A stretch of 64,000 nucleotides of DNA from Senimuribacter sp049852125 (GTDB lineage: Bacteria; Bacillota; Clostridia; Peptostreptococcales; Anaerovoracaceae): NCBI RefSeq assembly GCF_049852125.1, contig NZ_CP187532.1, positions 1,550,001 through 1,614,000 of the forward strand, read 5' to 3'. Below, one piece after another: positions 33,459 through 42,417 of the stretch. A model generated the notes under the pieces. It saw nothing but the letters and a program-made list of their open reading frames with translations, did not search any database and had not been told where the DNA came from. Made by a program: the position numbers and the translations under genes. Within the stretch, counting starts at the first letter, position 1. Every line of letters begins with the position of its first letter.

Positions 33459-34514
33459 TTAGTAGATACTGCCGCTATTGACGATAGGCTGCGTATCCTT
33501 ATCAGAGCAAAGTACGACCATCAAATTAGATACCATAGCCGCCTTTCTCTCCTCATCTAAAAATACTACTTCCTCCTCACCCAGTTTGTCAATAGCCATC
33601 TTGACCATGCTAACCGCGCCTTCTACAATCTTTGCTCTCGCGGAGATTACTGCCTCGGCCTGCTGTCTTCTCAGCATGGCCGCTGCGATTTCTTCTGCAT
33701 AGGACAAATGTGTAATACGTACTTCTTCAATTTCCAGGCCTGCAAATTCCACCTTTTTATTCAACTCGGTCCGCATGTTATCGGCGATTTCCTGAGAGCT
33801 GCCTCTAAGTGTTTTCTCGTTGGTATGTTCATGTTCCTCCGTACTCATACTATCATACGGATACATTCTCGCAATGTTTCTGATTGTCGAATCAGTCTGA
33901 ATAGATAAAAACTCTGTATAATCTTCTACATTAAATACAGCTTTTGTCGGATCAACAACCTTCCAGATTACAACAGCCCCGATAATGATAGGATTTCCCA
34001 TCACATCATTGACTTTTTGAATACCGTTATTCAATGTAATATTTTTTAAGGAAACAGTTTTCTTTGCGTTTAATCTGACCGAACCGATAGAAAAATTCAT
34101 CTTTCCCTTATCCACCTGCGCCGCCGCTTCCTTTGCCGCAGTAAGTTCCTTCAAATACGCCGGATTGTTATATGTAGCGAACGGATTCACAAAATGAAAT
34201 CCCTGTTTCAAAATTGTGCCATAATAATTTCCGAAAAGTGTCAATACCAGCGCCTCATTAGGTCCAACTACTTTAAGGCCGCCATATAAAACAGGAAACA
34301 CAATGCAGCAGATAACACCGATAATCAACATGACCACCCCTGCTATAGTATTTCCTTCACTGATCATCACGCCTCCTCCTATACATAGTGCGATAGAAGC
34401 CAGTAAGGCCATCGTGATAACGATTAGCATAAGAATACCGCTTGCAGGTTTAATTTCCTTCTGTGCAACAGTGCAATTTTTATTCTCATTGACCAATTCT
34501 TTCTGATTTTTCAT
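33459..34514 (-). CDS. SPFH/Band 7 domain membrane protein
   Basis: A 351-residue protein starting MKNQKELVNENKN at 34514 (AAAGGAG 6 bases upstream; a longer frame from 34562 lacks one). Two hydrophobic helices at about 26-48 and 53-78 (MLIVITMALLASIALCI; VVMLIIGVICCIVFPVLY) are followed by an SPFH domain: VVGPNEALVLTLFGNYYG near 84-101, KAVFNVEDYTEFLSIQ near 200, and the coiled LEIEEVRITHLSYAEEIAAA near 262-281. Such proteins form oligomeric membrane rings or microdomains. Substrate and partners are unknown. It is followed by the small Arc-like gene. Confidence 0.9.
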   Translation of the reverse strand: MKNQKELVNENKNCTVAQKEIKPASGILMLIVITMALLASIALCIGGGVMISEGNTIAGVVMLIIGVICCIVFPVLYGGLKVVGPNEALVLTLFGNYYGTILKQGFHFVNPFATYNNPAYLKELTAAKEAAAQVDKGKMNFSIGSVRLNAKKTVSLKNITLNNGIQKVNDVMGNPIIIGAVVIWKVVDPTKAVFNVEDYTEFLSIQTDSTIRNIARMYPYDSMSTEEHEHTNEKTLRGSSQEIADNMRTELNKKVEFAGLEIEEVRITHLSYAEEIAAAMLRRQQAEAVISARAKIVEGAVSMVKMAIDKLGEEEVVFLDEERKAAMVSNLMVVLCSDKDTQPIVNSGSIY

Positions 34515-34560
34515 GTAGTTCTCCTTTCCCCTTTTGGGCGCTGCATAATTCGCAGAATTC

Positions 34561-34581
34561 ATGATATTATTTTGATATCAT
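34561..34581. promoter_or_regulatory. Palindrome beside the SPFH operon promoter, possible operator
   Basis: ATGATAT (34561-34567), 7-base centre, ATATCAT (34575-34581): perfect inverted repeat starting 2 bases from the -10 and covering the expected transcription start. The Arc-like protein two genes down is a natural candidate to bind it; that is inference. Confidence 0.45.
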
Positions 34582-34582
34582 T

Positions 34583-34611
34583 ATAATATCTCACTTCAGA
34601 TCAGTTGTCAA
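34583..34611 (-). promoter_or_regulatory. Promoter of the SPFH operon
   Basis: Minus strand TTGACA (34611-34606), 17-base spacer, TATTAT (34588-34583). Confidence 0.75.
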
Positions 34612-34643
34612 GGAAAAAATTGAAAGTGGTTCTTTTGACATTG

Positions 34644-34679
34644 AAAAACGGCATCAGTGTTAAACCTTACTGATGCCGT
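34644..34679 (-). terminator. Terminator of the recA-nitroreductase unit
   Basis: ACGGCATCAGT (34648-34658) and ACTGATGCCGT (34669-34679) form an 11-bp stem. The minus strand continues TTTTTC. Confidence 0.9.
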
Positions 34680-34710
34680 CATACTCTTTTTTCATCTATC
34701 CTATCAGGTT

Positions 34711-35256
34711 CTAAAGATATCTGAGCAGATCTTCCACTTCTTTTCTCTTTGGCGCAGCAGGCGCTTCACCAGCTGGATAGCCGATCGGAATTAAAGCTCC
34801 AATTTTTTCTCCTTTCGGCGCGCCGATAGCCTCTGCCACCTTCTCATCATCAAAAATACCCAATATAACTGTACCAACGCCTTTGTCATGGGCTGCTAAA
34901 CAGAAGGTCTGTACAGCAATTCCCACATCAAAGTTCTCCCATCTGTCTTCCTTGGAGGTAGTATAGGAACCATCCTTTTCGAATCCTGAACGTCCGGCCA
35001 CGTAAGTAGCTACCACCAGTTGCGGCGCTCCATGAATCGTTTTAGCGTTATATTCAAAACCCAAAACACATTCATCTGCTATTTTAGCCTTTACTTCAGA
35101 ACTTTCTACCACTACATATCTAGTTATTTGCGTATTTTTCCAGGACGGCGCATAAGAGGCCGCCGTAACGATCTCATCAATTACCTCTCTGGATACGGCT
35201 TCATCCTTAAACTTTCTGATGCTTCTTCTTTCCTTAATACATTTTATTGCTTCCAT
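34711..35256 (-). CDS. Nitroreductase family flavoprotein
   Basis: The 181-residue protein is of the FMN-dependent nitroreductase fold: CIKERRSIRKFKDEAVSREV near 6-25 supplies the FMN phosphate-binding Arg residues, SYAPSWKNTQ near 34-43 is the usual substrate-side loop, and GVGTVILGIFDDEKVAEAIG near 127-146 is the second half. It would reduce nitro groups, quinones or flavins with NAD(P)H. It lies 25 bases after recA with no terminator between and is therefore probably in the LexA-controlled transcript. In many relatives recX or rny stands in this position. Confidence 0.9.
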   Translation of the reverse strand: MEAIKCIKERRSIRKFKDEAVSREVIDEIVTAASYAPSWKNTQITRYVVVESSEVKAKIADECVLGFEYNAKTIHGAPQLVVATYVAGRSGFEKDGSYTTSKEDRWENFDVGIAVQTFCLAAHDKGVGTVILGIFDDEKVAEAIGAPKGEKIGALIPIGYPAGEAPAAPKRKEVEDLLRYL

Positions 35257-35281
35257 ATCGCTTTTCCCTCACATTCAACTT

Positions 35282-36370
35282 CTATTCAATTACAACACCG
35301 TCAGCGTCTACCTGCATACTGTCCGAAGCCGTATCTTCAGGCTTCAACGTATCAAGCAGCTTCTGCTCAATTTCTTCTAATGTTGCCGGATTTTCTTCCA
35401 GCCATTTTTTTACGTTCTCGCGACCCTGACCAATCCGTTCTCCGCCGTAGCTATACCATGATCCGGCTTTTTCTACTATTTTTTGCTCCACAGCGCAATC
35501 CAGAAGATCTCCCGCCTTGGAAATGCCTTCGCCATACATGATATCAAACTCCGCCTGTTTGAAAGGCGGTGCGACTTTATTCTTAACAATCTTTACCTTC
35601 GTTCTGTTTCCAATCATTTTATCGCCGCTCTTAATAGTTTCTACCCTTCTAACGTCAAAACGCATGGAAGAATAAAACTTCAACGCCCGTCCGCCGGTAG
35701 TTGTCTCCGGACTTCCGAACATGACTCCGATCTTTTCACGAAGCTGATTGATAAAGATAACACAGGTACTGGACCGGTTCACATTGCCGGCAATTTTACG
35801 AAGGGCCTGTGACATCAGTCTCGCCTGTAAGCCTACGTGCGTCTCTCCCATATCGCCTTCAATCTCAGCTTTAGGTACTAAAGCTGCTACAGAATCTATG
35901 ACAATAACATCAAGCGCACCGCTACGCGCTAACATATCGCAGATTTCCAAAGCCTGTTCTCCCGTATCTGGCTGCGATACTAAGAGTTCATCAACCTTAA
36001 CGCCTAAATTCCGAGCATAAACCGGATCTAAAGCATGCTCCGCATCGATAAAAGCGGCTTTACCGCCATGTTTCTGCGCTTCTGCTACGATATGCAGGGT
36101 CAAAGTCGTCTTACCAGAAGATTCCGGGCCATAGATCTCTACGATTCTTCCTTTTGGTACACCACCTACGCCCGTCGCCAAATCCAAGCTGACCGAACCT
36201 GTCGAAATCGTATCGATATTCATCTGTGCAGACGCGTCTCCCAGCTTCATAATAGAACCTTTTCCGTACTGCTTCTGAATCTGATCTAGCGCGTCTGCAA
36301 GAGCCTTTTCTCGTTCTTCTATATTATCGATTCTCCCCTTGCTAATCTTATTATTATTATTACTGGCCAT
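35282..36370 (-). CDS. recA: Recombinase RecA
   Basis: The 362-residue RecA forms ATP-dependent filaments for strand exchange and triggers LexA self-cleavage. Walker A GPESSGKTTLTLHI is near 80-93, the Walker B strand ALDVIVIDSVAALVPKAEI near 152-170, the L2 loop FINQLREKIGVMFGSPETTTGG is near 215-236 and is intact. The Asn-rich start ASNNNNKISKG is unusual but follows an ATG with a ribosome site. Two promoters and a LexA box lie upstream. Confidence 0.99.
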   Translation of the reverse strand: MASNNNNKISKGRIDNIEEREKALADALDQIQKQYGKGSIMKLGDASAQMNIDTISTGSVSLDLATGVGGVPKGRIVEIYGPESSGKTTLTLHIVAEAQKHGGKAAFIDAEHALDPVYARNLGVKVDELLVSQPDTGEQALEICDMLARSGALDVIVIDSVAALVPKAEIEGDMGETHVGLQARLMSQALRKIAGNVNRSSTCVIFINQLREKIGVMFGSPETTTGGRALKFYSSMRFDVRRVETIKSGDKMIGNRTKVKIVKNKVAPPFKQAEFDIMYGEGISKAGDLLDCAVEQKIVEKAGSWYSYGGERIGQGRENVKKWLEENPATLEEIEQKLLDTLKPEDTASDSMQVDADGVVIE

Positions 36371-36385
36371 TCCTTACCTCCACAT

Positions 36386-36397
36386 GAACATTTGTTC
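36386..36397. promoter_or_regulatory. LexA (SOS) box of recA
   Basis: GAACATTTGTTC matches the Gram-positive LexA consensus GAAC-N4-GTTC with symmetric halves. It lies between promoter and start codon, about 16 bases before the recA ATG, where bound LexA blocks initiation from the near promoter or elongation from the far one. Confidence 0.88.
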
Positions 36398-36404
36398 TTA
36401 TTCT

Positions 36405-36433
36405 ATAATACATGATTGCGGTCAATAGGTCAA
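36405..36433 (-). promoter_or_regulatory. Proximal recA promoter
   Basis: Minus strand TTGACC (36433-36428), 17-base spacer, TATTAT (36410-36405). The expected start point touches the LexA box. Confidence 0.65.
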
Positions 36434-36478
36434 GACTTTTCTCTCGTCTAAAACAAAATGTAAATATTTGGTATAAAC

Positions 36479-36507
36479 AGTATACAGTAATCGGACAAGG
36501 CTGTCAA
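36479..36507 (-). promoter_or_regulatory. Distal recA promoter
   Basis: Minus strand TTGACA (36507-36502), 17-base spacer, TATACT (36484-36479), close to consensus, between the cinA stop and the proximal promoter. Confidence 0.7.
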
Positions 36508-36516
36508 GTAAATTCA

Positions 36517-37764
36517 TTATATCTGCAGCTTTTCATCCAGAACGCGATTTATCATATCCAACATGGCTAATACCGCATAGTGACGGTTCCACTGCCGATT
36601 CACATTCCTGCCGCGTATTTCCTGCACCGTTGTTTTTCCGTCTATACAGCAGCCGATAAATACCGTGCCTACCGGCTTATCCTCAGTGCCGCCTCCCGGA
36701 CCGGCTAAACCGGTTACCGACATACAAATCCGACTTTCGGTCTTCTTCCAAAGACCATATGCCATTTCCTCAGCCACCTCACGGCTTTCTGCTGTATACG
36801 TCAGCAACGTCTTTTCTTTTACCCCTAATTCTTCCATCTTAGCGCGCCATGTATAGGTAACCAGGCTGCGCTCAAAGACAGATGAAATCCCCGGCACAGA
36901 CGTCAGCGCTGCACCAAACATACCGCCTGTACAGGATTCGCAGGATGAAATAGAAATATGGCGTTCAATCAGCTTTCGGCCTACAATCTGTGCCAGATCC
37001 TCGTCATTATCACTGTAAATATAGTCTCCAACCTTTTCCTTCACTTGTAAAATCATATTCTCCACAGCCTGCTGTGCTTCCGCCAGCGTTGGACGCTTTG
37101 ACGCAACGCGAACACTGCACTCTCCTTCTTTTGCGTAAGTGGCCAAAGTGGGATCTGTCTGTGTGTCTATCAAAGAAAGCAATTCGGTTTCCAACGACGA
37201 TTCTCCAATGCCAAAGCATCGAAGCACTTTATAATATATTACATCCGTTTGCCGGCTTTCCAGATACGGACGCGCACGTCTATGCCACATACGTGTCATT
37301 TCTCTCGGCGGTCCCGGCATGCAGATGATCATCTTTCCGTCCTTTTCCAGGGCAAAGCCCGGCGCTGTTCCCGCATCATTATCAAAGACCTCCGCTCTAC
37401 TCGGCATCATCGCCTGTTTATAATTGTTTGCCGTCATGGAGCATCCTCTGCGTCTGGCGTTTTTCATCAACGCTTCCATACTGGGTTCATGACGTATAAG
37501 CTCGTCCTTCATCACCTTACATATCGTCTCCTTTGTCAAATCATCCTCAGTAGGTCCAAGGCCGCCTGTGGTAATAATACAATCACAATCTCGAAAAGCC
37601 ATCTCGATAATTTCTGCAAGGCGTCCCGCGTTATCGCCGACGGTATAATGATACATAACGTCAAAACCCAGCAGATTCAGCTGCTGGGAAAGAAATACCG
37701 TATTCGTATTAGTGATCTGACCAAAGAGAATCTCTGTTCCGACGCTTAAAATCGCAGTCTTCAT
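36517..37764 (-). CDS. cinA: CinA family protein (competence/damage-inducible)
   Basis: The 415-residue protein has the N-terminal MoaB/MogA-like domain (SVGTEILFGQITNTN near 6-20; IITTGGLGPTEDDLTKE near 60-76) and the C-terminal CinA domain (SSCESCTGGMFGAALTSVPG near 268-287; VTGLAGPGGGTEDKPVGTV near 350-368). Known members hydrolyse ADP-ribose and deamidate NMN in pyridine nucleotide salvage. It is encoded just upstream of recA, the classical cinA-recA order, and after pgsA. Confidence 0.95.
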   Translation of the reverse strand: MKTAILSVGTEILFGQITNTNTVFLSQQLNLLGFDVMYHYTVGDNAGRLAEIIEMAFRDCDCIITTGGLGPTEDDLTKETICKVMKDELIRHEPSMEALMKNARRRGCSMTANNYKQAMMPSRAEVFDNDAGTAPGFALEKDGKMIICMPGPPREMTRMWHRRARPYLESRQTDVIYYKVLRCFGIGESSLETELLSLIDTQTDPTLATYAKEGECSVRVASKRPTLAEAQQAVENMILQVKEKVGDYIYSDNDEDLAQIVGRKLIERHISISSCESCTGGMFGAALTSVPGISSVFERSLVTYTWRAKMEELGVKEKTLLTYTAESREVAEEMAYGLWKKTESRICMSVTGLAGPGGGTEDKPVGTVFIGCCIDGKTTVQEIRGRNVNRQWNRHYAVLAMLDMINRVLDEKLQI

Positions 37765-37781
37765 CTATCATTCCCCCTAAC

Positions 37782-38327
37782 TTATTGTAGTGAAAAAACC
37801 TTTTTATTCTTTAAAACATACTCCACACCGGAGTATACCGTCATAATTAAAGAGCCCCATAGAAAAACTTCTCCAGCTAAAGCGCAATAATACTGAAGTT
37901 CTCCCATGCTGCTGAGAGCTGCCGCCAACAAAAGCAGAGGCACAGCGATCATCTGCAAAACCGTCTTGATCTTACCACTCATTGCCGCTGCGATGACGAT
38001 TCCTTCTGAAGCAGCTACTGTACGCATTCCTGCGACCACAAATTCTCTGGCTAAAATGACAATCAGCATCCAACCGGGAACAGTTCCATCCTCTACCATC
38101 AAGCAGAAAGCAGAATAGACTAGTACCTTATCGGCCAAGGGATCCATGATCTTTCCGAAATTCGTAACCAGATGATATTTTCTCGCAATCTTACCGTCTA
38201 GCATGTCTGTAAACGATGCCGCAATAAACAGAACAAACGCGACAAGATTATACCCTGTCATATATGCCGCAATGAAAAACGGTACCGCGATAACTCTTGC
38301 GATAGTCAGTTTGTTAGGCAAATTCAT
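37782..38327 (-). CDS. pgsA: CDP-diacylglycerol-glycerol-3-phosphate 3-phosphatidyltransferase
   Basis: The 181-residue integral membrane enzyme makes phosphatidylglycerol phosphate. The CDP-alcohol phosphotransferase motif, D-x2-DG-x2-AR-x8-G-x3-D, is read as TDMLDGKIARKYHLVTNFG then KIMDPLADK (residues about 41-69), followed by several hydrophobic helices. Four-base overlap with rimO upstream and 17-base gap to cinA. Confidence 0.95.
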   Translation of the reverse strand: MNLPNKLTIARVIAVPFFIAAYMTGYNLVAFVLFIAASFTDMLDGKIARKYHLVTNFGKIMDPLADKVLVYSAFCLMVEDGTVPGWMLIVILAREFVVAGMRTVAASEGIVIAAAMSGKIKTVLQMIAVPLLLLAAALSSMGELQYYCALAGEVFLWGSLIMTVYSGVEYVLKNKKVFSLQ

Positions 38328-39646
38328 AATGAAACCTCCGTTCCAACGATGTCATAGTCAAAAGCGTCTTCAATCAGGACTTTGACAAAATCACCCGGCG
38401 CAAGCTTTCTTCTTGAAGTAAAGATCACTGCATTATCGATTTCTGGTGCGTCAAAGGCTGTACGCCCAATATAGCTGCCGTCCTCATCCTGTTCTTCTAC
38501 TAATACATCAAAGACCTGACCGATCTTCTCCTGATTCAATTCCAGAGAAATATCCAACTGTCTGCGCATAATATGATCTAACCGCTGCGCCTTTATTTCC
38601 TCATCGATCTGATCTTCCCGCTCTCCTGCCTGGGTGTTCTCCTCCTGAGAATAGGCGAATACGCCTAAACGAGCAAAACGCTGCTTTTCTACAAAGTTCA
38701 TTAAAATATCAAAATCAGCTTCAGTCTCTCCCGGAAAGCCTACAATCAAGGTAGTTCTGATATGAATATCCGGCATAGCGTCCTTTAATCTGCACAGCGT
38801 ATTCTTAATGGAATCCTCTGTCGATCTTCGGTTCATTTCTTTTAAAACTCGATCGCTGGCATGCTGAATCGGTATGTCCAAGTAGCGACAAATTTTTTCT
38901 TCTTCCGCCATAGTCTGAATCAGTTCATCCGTAATTCTGTCTTCATAGCAATACATCAGGCGAATCCAATGGATACCTTCTATTCTGCACAGTCTGCGCA
39001 AAAGCTTCGCGAGACGCAGCTCTCCGTAGAGATCCATTCCATAATAGGTTACATCCTGCGCAATCAAAATCAATTCTTTGCAGCCTGCGTCAGCCAGTTC
39101 CTGTGCCTCTCTGAGAATATCTTCTTCTCTCTTGCTTCTATATTTACCACGAATTTTAGGAATAATACAATAGGCACATATGTTATTGCACCCTTCTGCA
39201 ATTTTTATCGTAGCAGAATATGGGTTTTGCTCAAGCTTTCGCGAATAACCCATCAGCACATCGTCTTCGCATGAATTGCAAACAACCCTGCGGCCGACGC
39301 CCTTTGATAATTTTTCTAATAATGCGGGCAATTCTTTGTACTCGTTGACGCCGATGAACAGATCAACCTCTGGCATCTCTTTCTCTAATTCCGCAGCATA
39401 GCGTTGAGAGAGACAACCGGAAACCACCAGTTTCTTTCCATTCTCTTTATACGCGGCCATGTCGAAAATTCTTTCGATGGATTCAGTTTTAGCATCATTG
39501 ATAAACCCGCAGGTATTGACCATAATGACGTCAGCTTCTTCGGGACTGTCTGTAATTTGATACTGATGTTCTTCCAAAATTCCTGCTGCCACCTGTGAAT
39601 CGTTAAAATTCTTTGGACAGCCCAGGGTTTCTATATATATCTTCAT
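38324..39646 (-). CDS. rimO: Ribosomal protein S12 methylthiotransferase RimO
   Basis: RimO adds a methylthio group to an Asp of ribosomal protein S12. The 440-residue protein has the UPF0004 N-terminal cluster site (IETLGCPKNFNDSQ near 4-17, with later Cys in MVNTCGFIND and VSGCLSQRY), the radical SAM triad in IAEGCNNICAYCIIPKIRG near 148-166, and a TRAM domain at the end. The CPKN context distinguishes RimO from MiaB. Overlaps of 4 bases on both sides link it to ftsK and pgsA. Confidence 0.95.
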   Translation of the reverse strand: MKIYIETLGCPKNFNDSQVAAGILEEHQYQITDSPEEADVIMVNTCGFINDAKTESIERIFDMAAYKENGKKLVVSGCLSQRYAAELEKEMPEVDLFIGVNEYKELPALLEKLSKGVGRRVVCNSCEDDVLMGYSRKLEQNPYSATIKIAEGCNNICAYCIIPKIRGKYRSKREEDILREAQELADAGCKELILIAQDVTYYGMDLYGELRLAKLLRRLCRIEGIHWIRLMYCYEDRITDELIQTMAEEEKICRYLDIPIQHASDRVLKEMNRRSTEDSIKNTLCRLKDAMPDIHIRTTLIVGFPGETEADFDILMNFVEKQRFARLGVFAYSQEENTQAGEREDQIDEEIKAQRLDHIMRRQLDISLELNQEKIGQVFDVLVEEQDEDGSYIGRTAFDAPEIDNAVIFTSRRKLAPGDFVKVLIEDAFDYDIVGTEVSL

Positions 39647-42375
39647 TCGCTCTCCACTTCATTTTTCATTGCCGCCAGTTCTTCCTCTGTGAGCAAAACC
39701 TGTCTCGGACGACTGCCATCCTGTGGTCCAACAATACCTCTGGCCTCCATCATATCCACAATTCTCGCCGCCCGGTTATAACCTATCCGGAAGCGGCGCT
39801 GCAGCATGGATACAGATGCCTGTCCCGCCGTTACCACACATTCGATGGCTTCCTGCAGCAACTCATCACCATCGTCATCCTTACTTGACGGAAGATTACC
39901 CTTCTCAATGGTATTTATTACATCTCCCGCATATTCCGTCTCCGGTACTTGCCCTTTGACGTGTTCAATAACATTATGTACTTCACTGTCTGATACAAAT
40001 GTACCCTGTACCCGTACCGGTTTCCCCATTCCTAACGGATTGAATAGCATATCGCCCTTTCCTACCAGCTTCTCCGCGCCGGACATATCCAGGATAGTTC
40101 GGGAATCGAATTGAGAGGATACGGCAAACGCAATTCTGGATGGGATATTCGCCTTGATAACGCCTGTAATAATATCTACAGACGGTCTTTGGGTTGCTAC
40201 GATCAAATGCATGCCCGCCGCTCTGGCCATCTGCGCCAGACGGCAAATTGATTCCTCTACCTGAGACGGCGCTGCCATCATCAAATCCGCCAGCTCATCG
40301 ATGATAATAACAATCTGCGGCATTACCTGATCATGCTCGCCCATGAGGCGCATCGTATCGTTATAGCTTTCTAAATCTCTAACCTGATTTTCAGCAAACT
40401 TCTTATACCGGTCAGTCATCTCAGCAACCGCCCAATTAAGCGCCGCCGCCGCTTTGGTTGGTTCCGTTACTACAGGAATCAAGAGATGAGGAATACCGTT
40501 ATAATTACCCAGTTCCACTACCTTCGGGTCGATTAAAACCAATTTCACCTCATCAGGGTCAGCTTTATACAAAATACTGGTTATGATACTGTTAATACAC
40601 ACGCTTTTTCCGGAACCTGTTGATCCCGCAATGAGCAGATGCGGCATACCCTTCAAATCCGCAACAATAGCCTTGCCCGCGATATCCTTTCCTACGGCAA
40701 AAGTAATCTTGGATTTAGCCGTTTTAAATTCTTCAGAATCGATAATCTCCCGCAGGGTGACCATATTAATTTTATCGTTTTCCACTTCGATTCCTACAGC
40801 TGCTTTGCCAGGAATCGGCGCTTCAATACGAATACTTTTCGCTTCCAGATTTAACGCAATATCATCAGCCAGTCTGACGATACTGTTTACTTTAACGCCG
40901 ACATTAGGCTGAATCTCATATCGGGTTACAGCCGGTCCTTGCGTTACCTGAATCACTCTGGCATCCACGTGGAAATTCTTCAACGTTTCTTCCAGCTTGG
41001 CCGCCTTCATTTTTAAACTGATATTGATATTGCCTTTGTTCACCGGCTGCGGCTTGTTAAGCAAATTGATAGACGGCTTTTTGTATTCCACCACTTCAGT
41101 CTGCATTGCCACCTCGTCAGGATCCAGAGTGATAGAACTGGCTTCCTTCTTCGTCAGCTTTGCTGGTTCCTCTGTCTGTATAATACCACTGACCCCATGA
41201 GTAGCTGTCAACGCTCCAGTTTCCGGATCTGCCTTGACAAAGGTATTCTCTGCTTCTTCCGCCCTTCGTTTCTCCTTTTTAGGCTTAGCATGGCTTCCTT
41301 TTTCCAGTTCACGCTTATGAATATTCTCACGATTACCGTCCAAACCGTAACCGCCACCGTAATCCACCTTGCCCTCCAGTCCGTAACCACTGCCATAGTC
41401 AGTTCTTCCCTCCAGGCCGTAGCTGCCGCTGCTATCCGCCTTTCCATCCAGGCCATAGCCGCTTACATTAACATCTGTCTTAGGTTTATTTCCTTTATCA
41501 GAGGAAAAGAGATTGTTATCGCTCATATATTCGAGGACTTTATTTTTCTTGCTTTTAGATGTTCTTGATCCGGTCTTATCAGAATTTCGTCCCAAAGGCC
41601 CTTCGTCATCAAAAGGCGTAATAATTTTAACATCTCTGCCGTTTGAAAACATAGACAGTTGGCTTTCCTGCTGTCTATGTTTTATGGCGTCTGTATCTTC
41701 CTCGAAAGGAGAATCCTCCTGCATTTTCTCTCTTAACAGTTTATGCGCTTCCGCTTTACCCGCCAGCCTTTCAATCCCTCGGGATACAGGCGTGTTAATA
41801 ACCAGCAAAAGACTTATGATGATAACTACGATAGAAAACACGTACAGTCCTACCATACCGATGGACTTCACCAAAAAAGTTCCTAGTGTCATACCGAAAA
41901 ATCCGCCGCCTTGCAATGCGACTCCCTTTTCATAAAAGAGTCCGGCATCATAGAATAACGCCTCACTGTCTATGAATCGTCCTGAATTAACAAGACATAA
42001 CATCAACAACACGATAAACGCCAGGACAAATGATTTTCCATTGATATGCACTGTTTTATTGGCAAAAAGTAAAGCGCCGAATATAGCCAGATACCAAGGA
42101 AGTATCAGGCCCATCAGACCGAAGATTCCTTTTAAAGCGTCTCCTATCGTGTTTCCCAGATTTCCCGCTGCATGGAACTGTACTGCCGCAAAGAGAAAAA
42201 TGCCGATAGCAATGAAAATAACGCCCCAAATTTCGTCCAAAACCCGTTTGTCGGCCTTACGTTTTTCCTGCATTTCCTGAATCTCTGCTTTTGCTTTGGC
42301 TTTTGCCTTTGACTTAGCGTCTGATTTTCCACTTGTTCTTTTCTTTGTACTCGTTTTTTTCTTAGCTTGCGCCAC
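39643..42375 (-). CDS. ftsK: DNA translocase FtsK/SpoIIIE
   Basis: The 910-residue translocase pumps chromosomal DNA at division or into the forespore. It starts with GTG at 42375 and a Lys-rich tail, then four transmembrane helices (about 50-190), a long polar linker, the motor (Walker A IAGSTGSGKSVCINS near 590; VIIIDELADLMM near 695) and the winged-helix gamma domain (RRFRIGYNRAARIVDMMEARG near 860) that reads polarity sequences. The linker carries four imperfect 12-residue repeats beginning YGLDG or YGLEG (see 41328-41465). SpoIIIE and FtsK cannot be told apart by sequence alone here. Confidence 0.96.
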   Translation of the reverse strand: MAQAKKKTSTKKRTSGKSDAKSKAKAKAKAEIQEMQEKRKADKRVLDEIWGVIFIAIGIFLFAAVQFHAAGNLGNTIGDALKGIFGLMGLILPWYLAIFGALLFANKTVHINGKSFVLAFIVLLMLCLVNSGRFIDSEALFYDAGLFYEKGVALQGGGFFGMTLGTFLVKSIGMVGLYVFSIVVIIISLLLVINTPVSRGIERLAGKAEAHKLLREKMQEDSPFEEDTDAIKHRQQESQLSMFSNGRDVKIITPFDDEGPLGRNSDKTGSRTSKSKKNKVLEYMSDNNLFSSDKGNKPKTDVNVSGYGLDGKADSSGSYGLEGRTDYGSGYGLEGKVDYGGGYGLDGNRENIHKRELEKGSHAKPKKEKRRAEEAENTFVKADPETGALTATHGVSGIIQTEEPAKLTKKEASSITLDPDEVAMQTEVVEYKKPSINLLNKPQPVNKGNINISLKMKAAKLEETLKNFHVDARVIQVTQGPAVTRYEIQPNVGVKVNSIVRLADDIALNLEAKSIRIEAPIPGKAAVGIEVENDKINMVTLREIIDSEEFKTAKSKITFAVGKDIAGKAIVADLKGMPHLLIAGSTGSGKSVCINSIITSILYKADPDEVKLVLIDPKVVELGNYNGIPHLLIPVVTEPTKAAAALNWAVAEMTDRYKKFAENQVRDLESYNDTMRLMGEHDQVMPQIVIIIDELADLMMAAPSQVEESICRLAQMARAAGMHLIVATQRPSVDIITGVIKANIPSRIAFAVSSQFDSRTILDMSGAEKLVGKGDMLFNPLGMGKPVRVQGTFVSDSEVHNVIEHVKGQVPETEYAGDVINTIEKGNLPSSKDDDGDELLQEAIECVVTAGQASVSMLQRRFRIGYNRAARIVDMMEARGIVGPQDGSRPRQVLLTEEELAAMKNEVESE
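41328..41465 (-). repeat. Tandem 36-bp coding repeats in the ftsK linker
   Basis: Four units encode (S/G)GYGL(D/E)G(K/R/N) followed by charged and Gly/Ser residues, each about 12 residues. The DNA units resemble each other closely, as expected from slippage. They fall in the disordered linker between membrane and motor domains. Confidence 0.8.
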
Positions 42376-42417
42376 GTTTCTTCCCCCTATTTGTATGATG
42401 CAAGAGAGCTCTAGAGC

